Assembly: GCF_038502225.1 (NCBI RefSeq)
Contig: NC_091355.1
Coordinates: 13,537,001 to 13,601,000 of the forward strand
Source: Cherax quadricarinatus
Lineage: Eukaryota; Arthropoda; Malacostraca; Decapoda; Parastacidae
Direction: 5' to 3'
Length of the DNA stretch: 64,000 bases
Within the stretch, counting starts at the first letter, position 1, and each line of letters begins with the position of its first letter. Shown here one piece after another: positions 48,159 through 58,182 of this stretch. Under the pieces are notes generated by a model. The model worked only from the letters and a program-made list of their open reading frames with translations, was not told the origin of the DNA and ran no database searches. The position numbers and the translations under genes are program-made.

Positions 48159-50304
48159 GACATTATTATTATAGTTTTCTTCTTTATCACAACTGCTATT
48201 TCCCAGCAAGATAGATTGACGTAATGAAGGAACCACATACACCGTCATTCATGAAGGAAACACATTCACCATCCTTCAGTTTGTAGCTGCTTTCTATAGG
48301 TGTATGGGGGGGGTACATCGAATTTGACTTGAGCTCTCGAACATCATCTCCACCTCTTCTTTAGGACTCAAGACTGAAGGAACTCTTGGGTATCTTAATC
48401 TTCTTCAACTTCATTGCTAAATCGGTTACCCACAGTTTAGTCCTTCCCACATTTAATGACGTTTTCAACTGCTGCACCTGTCATTTAGCTCAGCTCTATG
48501 AGTTTCCATCTTCATGCAGCTGTGTGCGTTAGACAAAGTCTGCTGCGCAGGCAGAGCATTTCTCCAAGACACTCAGGTGTTGTACATGTGTCTTATCCGT
48601 CGAAACATTGTCTCAATGTTACCTGTAACTTAACTTTCTCATTTAAGATCTCATCTCAGTCGTTCATGAATGCTTACCAGACCTCGTCAACTTATTCATC
48701 CGCCTCAAAAATTGTTTCATACTCTCAGCAAAATTTGATAATTGAAACTCGCTCATTATTTCATTGGCTCTCTTTACACACCTTTACTTAACATGTTTTA
48801 TTCCTTTCATTTAGGCAGCTTTCTGTGTATGAATTTTATATTGTTAAAGCTTAGTCTATGCATAATTTCCTCCCTTTACTTGGTCTGTTAAAAACTGTCT
48901 TGACTTTCTCGAAAAATACCAGTTTTGAGAGTTCAACTCTTGTTATGACTACTTTCAGTGTTGTCAGTGTCGACCAATAAAGATAACAGATGTTTGATTT
49001 AATAATTTGTTCGTGGAAACTGATAAAATTAATAATTTACAGAAAAGTAAGACTTTAAAAATGACTGAAATTGACTGTTAAAGATCAAATTATTTCATTG
49101 ATAATATTTTTTTGTACACAAGTTTAAAGAGACTTAATGTGATCTTTCCCGTGTTCAGTACTAAAGATTTTTGTTATTATGAGAAGATTTACCTGGATGT
49201 CTCTCCAGTGGAATTAAAACCAATAATTTATAACACAATATTCAGGACACTTTTTTTTTTCAACGACTGAATTATTTAAGAATTATATGAAACATTGAAA
49301 ACAAAAGTTTTCTGTGTACATTTAAAAATATTATTGTTAGTTTTTACACTTTTTTTTATAGAAAAATTATATTTACCTGTCTGCAATTGAATGTTTTGCC
49401 CTATATTCCTTCTCTTAAGGAAAATTATATAAAATGTTACATAAGTAACATTTTGTGTTTTCTTTTGACATAGATCAAATATTTTGATAAAAATTTTCTT
49501 ATATAACAGTTATCCATTATTAGTGTTTCACCAAAAAAATTCTTATTTAGATAATAAAATGTCACCTGATATACTTATGGTTTCATTTGTTAAAAACTTT
49601 CGTTATATCAAACTTACTGTAAAAATTCTCGTTAATGATTTATCCACATTAAATTATATTTATACATGTTAAACCTCTATCTCCTGGTTATTAATGTAGT
49701 ATAAGGAACCAGTTTTAAGTCTCGTCTATGTTAGAATATCATCTATGAATATATTTATAACTGCAATGTTAGATATATTGGTAGAAATTTTAGAAACGTC
49801 CAAACTAGTATAAGTGAACATGGAGGAATGTCATAAATGAACCTCGTTAAACTAGTTGAACCTTCCTTGTTAACTATAACATTACTAAGACAAAAGATCA
49901 CTCATTAAGAATCCTCGACATTAAAATGATATCAACGGCACAAAATTAGACTCAAGAATTTTAGGAAGTCTGTATAATAGATAGTTGAGGCTTTATGCTA
50001 ATGACAGTAGATCAACAGTCAGATTATTTACGTTAAAATAGTTGCCTCTTCTAAGCAGTTATTGTTTTGTTAAATTTGAATGATCAGTGTGAGAATTAAG
50101 TTACTCCCTGCTTGTCCTCGCCTCACCCAACATAACTCTCCTTCCTACTGTTGTTACATAACTTTATTTTTATCTTGTTTAATATACTAATTGTTTGTAG
50201 TTGTACAACATTGTAATTTTTACAGATACTGATGATGGTGAATGTTCACCGAAATGTTTAAATGTTAAATAAGCAATATTATGTAGAGCTTCACACACAC
50301 ACAC

Positions 50305-50306
<2 letters not shown>
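47817..50306. other. Tetraspanin 3' flank; no further gene seen
   Basis: AT-rich sequence. AATAAA at 48976-48981 could be the poly(A) signal of a 3' UTR of about 1.2 kb, but other AATAAA copies follow. A (TTA)n patch lies at 48128-48160. Small frames lack domains. Confidence 0.4.
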
Positions 50307-50386
<80 letters not shown>

Positions 50387-50390
50387 TATA
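50307..50390. repeat. (TA)n microsatellite
   Basis: TA tract with a CTA and an AAATA interruption. Confidence 0.95.
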
Positions 50391-50797
50391 AACACTGATC
50401 TCTGGCTGAAGGAGACTCGAACCTACGAACCTTGGAACAAGGTACGCAATGCTTTACCAATCTACCCACACTGGACAATACCTTGGAGTCCAACTTGCGC
50501 TAGACTTTGATCCAAGGCAGCCAGCTTACAGCTTTTCATCTCATCTCCTGCATGCATCAGCCTTACTAGAGATATTAACAATGCAAGGAATTCGCAAGAG
50601 CATGCGAAATATACACAAACACTGATCTCAGCTTTCAGGGAGAAGCAGCCTTCTCCCTGAAAGCTGGCTGCCTTGGATCAAAGTCTAGCGCAAGCTGGAC
50701 TCCAGGGTATTGTCCAGTGTTGGTAGATTGGTAAATCACTGCGTACCTTGTTCCAAGGTTCGTAGGTTCGAGTCTCCTTCAGCCAGAGATCAGTGTT

Positions 50798-50799
<2 letters not shown>
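50391..50799. mobile_element. Inverted pair of tRNA-like repeats, about 137-bp arms
   Basis: Arms 50391-50527 (minus sense) and 50662-50799 (plus sense) are nearly exact reverse complements. In the plus arm 'ttggtagattggtaaatcac' resembles an A box and 'ggttcgagtctcc' a B box. The 134-bp centre contains the hairpin 'agctttcagggagaag' / 'cttctccctgaaagct' (50632-50668). (TA)n borders both ends. Confidence 0.85.

Positions 50800-50880
<81 letters not shown>
50800..50880. repeat. (TA)n microsatellite
   Basis: Pure TA directly before an RTE fragment. Confidence 0.96.
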
Positions 50881-51689
<809 letters not shown>

Positions 51690-51763
51690 CAACACCCGTC
51701 TCTCACCGAGCTAAGGTGACACAAAAAAAGGCAAAACACTCACCATAATTCCTATAATAGCTT

Positions 51764-52235
51764 TCTTGCCAGAAGTTCACAAATACTCCAGTTCAAATTA
51801 CACTCTGAATCTCAACATTCCCTCCACGGGTTGTGGTTCGTATGTCAGCTTGCGTGAGGCCAGTAATAACAGCCTGGTTGATCAGACCCTGATCCACCAT
51901 GAAGCCTGGTCTCAGACCGAGCTGCGGGGGCGTTGGCCCCCGAAGCCCTCTCCAGGTAAACTCCAGGTAAACTCTTTCCCTACACTGCCTCTGATCCGAT
52001 ACGCTCACACAAGTGCACTCGGAACCTACACATCTTTTCTCCAACCCTTCCTGGGATAGTCCCTCCTTCCTTCCACTCTCCGAATTGTACACCCTCTGGG
52101 TAATCCTATTTTGCTCCATCTTTTCCTAAGGTCCAAGCCACCTCAACAACCTCTCATGAGACCTCTGGATTATACCATCAGTAACCCCATACCTTGTACA
52201 TTTTACGCTCAGAATTCTCTGCATACCATTCACAC
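51764..52235 (-). mobile_element. RTE-like relic, minus strand, split by a LINE tail
   Basis: On the minus strand 52119-51980 reads 'MEQNRITQRVYNSESGRKEG', which corresponds to 'MERNRVTSRVYQSVVEGRRG' in the copy at 50881. Sequence on the left side (51764-51825) matches the relic at 23180. The two parts are separated by the family B tail at 51826-51975. Confidence 0.65.
51826..51975 (+). mobile_element. 3'-terminal fragment of CR1-like LINE (family B)
   Basis: Encodes scraps of 'GCGSYVSLREASNNSLVDQ' and ends in 'ctccaggtaaactccaggta', the double tail found at 3363 and 11179. Confidence 0.85.
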
Positions 52236-53219
52236 CACATAGCTTTCAAAGATAGAGATAGAGGGAAACAGAGAGAGAGAGAGAGGCAGACAGGCAGACA
52301 GACAGACGTCTGGGGAAGACGGAGTCAATCGTGCAGGCCCCGCGAGACGGTAAGTGAATTGAGATTCATGCTTATGGTTGAGTGAACGCCTCCCTCACTG
52401 TCGACTGCCTCAACACACAGCCACACACACTTCACTCATCCACTCGTTCATTACTCTGATATTTTCACTTGTGTAGTGAAGACGGAGATAAAGAAACCAG
52501 CGCTAATTGGTCCACCCCTACAATATTGTTAAATTTTTGGTAAGTGTTGTTTTACATTAGAGAGAGCATTGTGTTGAGCATACATGATACAACTGTATCA
52601 ACATGCATATCACTGATGTATTAATAAATATCAACGTTGTTTTAAAATGACTGTTAACAATAATTACCTATTAAAAACAAGTCTAACTTTCTTCCGACTA
52701 TTTATTGAGTATCTGGCTGACTTAATGACAGTTTCCTAATTATAAAGCATGTTTACTGCACGAGGGTCATTAAGGCTGCATATGACTTGCGAAGAATCAC
52801 TCTCGCGGGTTATAAACACCAGGAACACGAGACTGTTTGCAACACTTCACTCAAAGTGTCTGGGTCCAGTGTTTTGGTGAACTGTCCCAGCCACGATATT
52901 GTGGTTTTTTCATGTTTTATGTGCATCCTTATGCACATCTCTCATTCTATATGCAAATACTATATACATATTATATAAATTAGTCTATAAATGTATTACA
53001 CCTCTATTTATATATATCTATAAAAATCTATCACACTCTTTATCTCTACGTTTATGCACACCTGTAACTACATACACATCTGCATTTATATACACTGCTA
53101 ACTATATGCACCTATTTACTCCTCTTGGTGAATATACGCTATATACACTTTTCCGTGGAAGTAAACTACAGCATGTATATCTCTATATAAACCTCTATAT
53201 AAGAATTTATATACAATAA

Positions 53220-53223
<4 letters not shown>
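52236..53223. other. No gene recognised
   Basis: A GA/CAGA-rich patch lies at 52255-52310. The rest is AT-rich without domains. Confidence 0.35.
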
Positions 53224-53294
<71 letters not shown>

Positions 53295-53361
53295 TTGTGT
53301 GTGTGTGTGTATGTACGTGTGTGTGTGTATGTACGTGTGTGTGTGTGTGTACGTGTGTGTG
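53224..53361. repeat. (TA)n followed by (GT)n with GTAC steps
   Basis: TA to 53290, then GTGTGT with 'atgtacgtgtg' units. Confidence 0.95.
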
Positions 53362-53917
53362 TGAAATTGGTATGAACGTGACTTTAAATGGATTAAAATC
53401 ACTTTTATTGGAAGTCATGGCAACTTTCAACTTTTCTTTTATTGAAATGTTGTTTTTGTTTATTTAAGAAATGTATTATTGTTTGCATGTGACTGATGAA
53501 GTTGTTGTCAGAAGGTTTGTTTGTTTACTGTTTATATTTACTTCAGTGACGAGTAGTTAGCAGTTGCTAAAATACTGCTTAACAGCAGGTGCTCAATAGC
53601 TGGTGTGAACATACATACATAGACACATACTTACATATAATACATATAATACATACATAAACATGAGCTTCGTCCAAGAAATCAGTGACAGCGTCCGCGT
53701 GTGTAAAAAATAACAGAAATTAATTCTCTGGATCATCTGACAAACCGAACAATCGCGAGGTGTCAGTACCGAGAAGACTCAGCCTCACAGAGATGCTAGA
53801 CTCTCTGAGATTACCATATGTGAGCTGGGAGAGTCCGGTAGTTAGGCAGGTGAGATGTTTTCCCACAGCCTCTCCCGGGCTACAGCTCACAACAGTCGGC
53901 TAACACCTCGGTTGAAG
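53362..53917. other. No feature recognised
   Basis: Short 'acatacataatacatac' stretch near 53610-53660; otherwise nothing that I can support. Confidence 0.35.
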
Positions 53918-54150
53918 AATAAGACACTTGTGAAGTTTTTGGGTATCTTTACTGTAGAAAGGCTTCGCCAGCCAGTGGCTTCATCAGTTCAATACAGAAG
54001 AATGGTGAATTGGACTGAATCCACTGGCTGGCGAATCGTTTCCGTAATAAAGATACCTAAATGTTGAAGAATTGGATACATGTGCAACATCTGGATATTT
54101 TTATTTGTAGACGTTTCGCCATCCAGTGGCTTTATCAATACAATTCAAGA
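53918..54150. repeat. Fold-back plus extra arm, GAAACGTTTC family
   Basis: 'ttcgccagccagtggcttca' and its mirror 'ccactggctggcgaatcg' form a fold-back (about 53935-54060). A third arm with 'gacgtttcgccatccagtgg' follows to 54150. Confidence 0.85.
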
Positions 54151-54812
54151 ACATGATGTGAAGACTGTAGAACTATGTACAAAAGACGAGGTACTCCGTC
54201 CATCAGCCTTCCAGTTGATGTTGAGCACCGTAGTCTAGAAGAATATGAACACAGGAAGATTGACGCGCTTATATATGGCACAAGTATCTCGCTCTTCAAC
54301 TTGTCGGTTTTTCTAAGCCATTTATATAATAACACCCAGGTACGTGCTTATTGCTAAGCGGCAGGTGTAAGAAAATCATGCTCAGGAGATGGAAGAAGTC
54401 AACCAATAACAGAATCGCTGTTTGACTATAAACACCTTACGTAATGTGGTCTCCACTGCAGACCAACAACTCTGTCAGTGGTCATGTAATCTTTGAGACA
54501 GGACTAGAAAAATAGAAAGAGATGAACAAGTGACATTTGATAGATCAGGAAGTTCTTAGATATCTGTCGAACGAGCAGAAGTTCACAAGTACTCTACATC
54601 GAAAATCAATATAATTTGGAACACAGCAAGGGGCAATGTCTGTGTACATACGCTGAAGAAACTGCACAACCACGGTTGACTGAGGGGTACAGTGAGATGC
54701 GAAGATCACCACACCTAATTCTTTGTTAAGTGCTGAGGGAGTCAAGCTGTGACAATTGAAAATTCAGAGTTAGTAACAATGCGGATGACTTCAGCACAAA
54801 GTGCATATTGAG
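54151..54812. other. No feature recognised
   Basis: Unique-looking sequence; short frames lack domains. Confidence 0.3.
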
Positions 54813-55095
54813 GCAAGGAGTGTATACTGCAGCAAGGAGTGTATACTGCGCCAAGGAGTGTATACTACAGCAAGGAGTGTATACTACAGCAAGGAGTGTA
54901 TACTGCAGCAAGGAGTGTATACTGCAGCAAGGAGTGTATACTACAGCAAGGAGTGTATACTGCAGCAAGGAGTGTATACTGCAGCAAGGAGTGTATACTG
55001 CACCAAGGAATGTATACTGCACCAAGAAGTGTATACTGCACCAAGGAATGTATACTGCACCAAGGAGTGTATACTGCACCAAGGAGTGCATATGG
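54813..55095. repeat. 19-bp minisatellite, about 15 copies
   Basis: The unit 'agcaaggagtgtatactgc' has small variants (ctac/ctgc, agca/acca). Three-frame open reading follows from the period. Confidence 0.95.
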
Positions 55096-55586
55096 CTCCA
55101 GTGAAAATGCCGAGTCTTTCCGGCAGATGGCCTTGGATCACACTATAGAGAAAGAATCGAAACCGTCGGTTTACGCAGCAGCAGGAGCATAGGAGTGAGA
55201 GTGAAAATGCTGAAAGTACTTCGAAAATGGAAACAGGACGAGAGACACATTGGACTGCTGGGATTTTCCAAGGTGGAAGAGTAAGATACTGAGAATGGTA
55301 AATGAAAAAGGGGATGAGGGTAAGACAGGGAACAGCAACAATAGTCTGAAGGCAGACAGGGTAGAAAAGTAATAAAAGGGGGAGGGCATTGGAAACCAAC
55401 AATTCTACTGTCGTCAATTAGTATCCGGCTGGTAGGATTACAGAGGTGAAGAAGCGAGCAAAGTAACGGAGAGACTTCAGACCTTGTGATGATGCAGGCA
55501 CATCATAATGAGACTTGATCATCAAGGCTTTAGCAGGGACGAAGGAAAGGTTCCTAGACACAAACACAGCCCTGACAGAGGACGTC
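55096..55586. other. No feature recognised
   Basis: Unique-looking sequence without a domain-bearing frame. Confidence 0.3.
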
Positions 55587-55770
55587 AATTATTATTATTA
55601 TTATTATTATTATCATTATTGTGGAGCGTTAAATCCGTAGGGATTATACAGTTCCTGTGGAGAGGGGACGGAAGGCATTCAGGCTCAATTCAAGGAACTG
55701 GAGCACAGATCCATTTCCCTAGATCAGGAGCCCCTCACCAGCGTCAAGGAACCTCCCTTGAGGGGTCGTC
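55587..55770. repeat. Dispersed repeat with (ATT)n border
   Basis: An ATT tract (55587-55615) is followed by 'gtggagcgttaaatccgtag', 'gaaggcattcaggctcaatt' and 'aggagcccctcaccagcg'. This looks like a common decapod repeat I remember, and 40290-40365 holds an inverted scrap of it. Type unknown. Confidence 0.5.
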
Positions 55771-57085
55771 AAGCTTTATTTCTATAATCGAGCTGAGGAT
55801 TCCTGTAGGCGGTGTGTCTGCCGAGACATAACCACCTTCAGATTAGCAATAAGGGAATTCCATGATATTTAACAAGAATGTAACTGTCTGGCTGGTAGTC
55901 ACTTGGATGCCGTGTAAAGGTGGTTCAATTGGTTTTAAACACTGATGACCGAAAACCCTCCACTGTTACTCAAATGATGGTGCTTCAGTAAGGACGTCAC
56001 CTGTTACAGTACATCACCTGGTAGAGGTTCGTACCATCATAAGTATAGGCGAAATCGTGCACATACAAAGATCAAATCTAAAAGCATCAGATAACCCTGA
56101 CCTCTCCTCTCTCCCACTTCTCCCTCACCTCTCCTCCCACCCACTCCTTCCTCACCCATCCTCCCTCTAACTCCTCCCTCACCACACTTCCTCATTCACG
56201 CATCTCCCCCTCGCCGTCCTCCCTACGCCCACCCTGCCTGCACCTGCGCTGGGGGACACAAAACTTCTCATTAGCAGGTGTTTCAACCTACTAATGAGTT
56301 CCTTAGTGACGACTCACCCTGGCTACCTCTCCCTCCCTAACAAACTCTAATTAATTACCCGAGTGGGTGAAGCTTTAGCCTAATAAAACCAAAATCTTAA
56401 ATTGGTGCTTGGTAAACTTGCGTAGTGGAGGTGTTGGAGGTGCTGGAGGTAGTGTGTGGTGTTGGAGGTGGTGGAGGTGCTGGTGGTAGTGGGTGGTGGT
56501 GTTGGAGGTCAACAATTATAGAACACTGAACAACACTATCATAAACAATTATAGAACAATGGACGATGTCAATATAAACAATTATAGAAGACCATCTCCA
56601 ACACCCACACATCATCCACCACACACACCACCATTCACGCCTCCACCTCCCACTTATACACCTCCCACCTATGCACATCCCACCTATACACCTCCCACTC
56701 ATACACCTCCACCACTCACAACACCATCTCCAAAACCACAGAAACACACACCCACACACCCTCACCACCCACACACCCTCACCACCCACACACCTTCACC
56801 ACCCACACACCAGCACCACCCACACACACCAGCACCACCCACAAGCGGACCATCCATAATTTCGCCTCCACACGACTAAAGCTCTTACACTGTCACTCCA
56901 CACACCGCCCACACCACACAATACAACAGACATAACTCGCAGGATAATGCCACACTAAATGACAAACACATCTCTGAATTACAGAAAAGCAAAGTCCCAA
57001 GAAATACAAGCAAAAATATATACTTCCGCGAGGCATCTCAACCAGTTTATTTGTATCAACCAGTTTATTGGTCTCAACCAGTTTC
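55771..57085. other. No gene recognised; CCT- and CCCACA-rich stretches
   Basis: 'ctcccacttctccctcacc' repeats at 56100-56220, G-rich 'ggaggtgctggaggt' at 56425-56510, 'cacccacacaccctcaccac' at 56740-56850. The proline-rich frames are low-complexity. Confidence 0.45.
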
Positions 57086-57128
57086 AGTGGTCAGTGGTCA
57101 GTCGTCAGTGGTCAGTGGTCAGTCGTCA
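57086..57128. repeat. Short 'gtggtca' tandem repeat at CR1 5' side
   Basis: 'cagtggtcagtcgt'-type units repeat about three times, 55 bp before the ORF1 start. It may belong to the element's 5' UTR. Confidence 0.6.
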
Positions 57129-57183
57129 CGTGAGGTCACAGACCCTGAGCTGCTTTGGGGATTAGCGTGGACGGTTACAAAGC

Positions 57184-58182
57184 ATGGCTTGCTTCTGCAG
57201 TGTTTTAAAAATTGAGGTTGGAGAGTTGAAGGAGGAGGTCTTGCTTCTCCAGGAGGAGATTAGGAGGCTGAAGGTCCACCTCAATGGGTCTGGGAGAGAG
57301 TGTGAGGTGGCTGAAGTTGTGGGGAATGAGGCTTCTAGCAGTGAGGTACAGTCTGTCTCTCGCTGTGAGGAGGCTGTAGGTGGGGAGGTAGCAACGGCTA
57401 CCAGCAGTGAGGTGCAGTCCAGCACCTGCTACAAGTGGCGAGTGGTTCACAGTAATGGGAGGCGCATCAGAGTAAGGAAAGTTAAGAGTGAAGATCTGAA
57501 GGTAGGAAATCGCTTCTCTGTTCTTCAGGATGAATGTACTTCAGTGGCCAGTGAAGGTAAGGGTACTACTGCCCCTGCTAATGGAGGTAAGCGCATTCTT
57601 GTGGTTGGTGACTCTCAGGTAAGATATATTGACCGTGCTTTTTGTAATAGGAATAAGATGAGAGATAGAGTGTGCTTCCCTGGAGCTGGTGTTGGGGACA
57701 TAGTCAACAGGCTGGATAACATCATATCAGGTAATGGGAACAAGCCCATTATCTGTCTCAGTGCTGGTGGAAATGATATTGGGAAGGGTAGGAGAGAAGA
57801 GCTGCTAGATAAGTACAGGTCAGCTATAGATTTCATTAAGTCTAAGGGAGGGATCCCAATCATATGTAGCATCTTGCCTAGAAGGGGAGTAGGAAATGAA
57901 TGGTTGTCTAGGGCAATTGGTGTAAATTGCTGGCTAGACAGATACTGCAAGGAACTTGCAATCCCATTCATTGACAACTGGAACAACTTTTATGGCAAAC
58001 ATGACATGTATGCAAGGGATGGGGTACATCTCTCTGGGGCTGGGGTGGTAGCACTTGCAGACTCGATTGAGAAGGCCATTGGTGAAATGCCTATGATTTT
58101 AAACTGCTGGAAGATAGAGGTATGGGTGTGTGTGGGAAACAAGCAGGTTGCAACACTAGGGTTGGAAACAGTAAATGTATAA
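57184..58182 (+). CDS. CR1 ORF1 protein with coiled coil and SGNH esterase-like domain
   Basis: 332 residues. Residues 9-35 are rich in regularly spaced Leu, Glu and Lys and look like a coiled coil, which would allow self-association. Residues 109-117 ('NRFSVLQDE') are a linker motif common in CR1 ORF1 proteins as I remember them. Residues 135-300 form a lipase/esterase-like SGNH domain: block I 'VVGDSQ' (Ser144), 'SAGGND' (Asn197) and the last block 'ARDGVHLSG' (Asp279, His282), so all expected catalytic residues are present. In CR1 and L2 families such ORF1 proteins act with ORF2 in the retrotransposition particle. The esterase's role is not settled. The start is the first ATG of the frame. 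The end overlaps ORF2 by 61 bases in a different frame. Confidence 0.9.
   Translation: MACFCSVLKIEVGELKEEVLLLQEEIRRLKVHLNGSGRECEVAEVVGNEASSSEVQSVSRCEEAVGGEVATATSSEVQSSTCYKWRVVHSNGRRIRVRKVKSEDLKVGNRFSVLQDECTSVASEGKGTTAPANGGKRILVVGDSQVRYIDRAFCNRNKMRDRVCFPGAGVGDIVNRLDNIISGNGNKPIICLSAGGNDIGKGRREELLDKYRSAIDFIKSKGGIPIICSILPRRGVGNEWLSRAIGVNCWLDRYCKELAIPFIDNWNNFYGKHDMYARDGVHLSGAGVVALADSIEKAIGEMPMILNCWKIEVWVCVGNKQVATLGLETVNV

Noticed and set aside
52310..52365. Possible exon ending in 'gagacg|gtaagt'
   Set aside because: A single donor-like match without a supporting frame, acceptor or homology.
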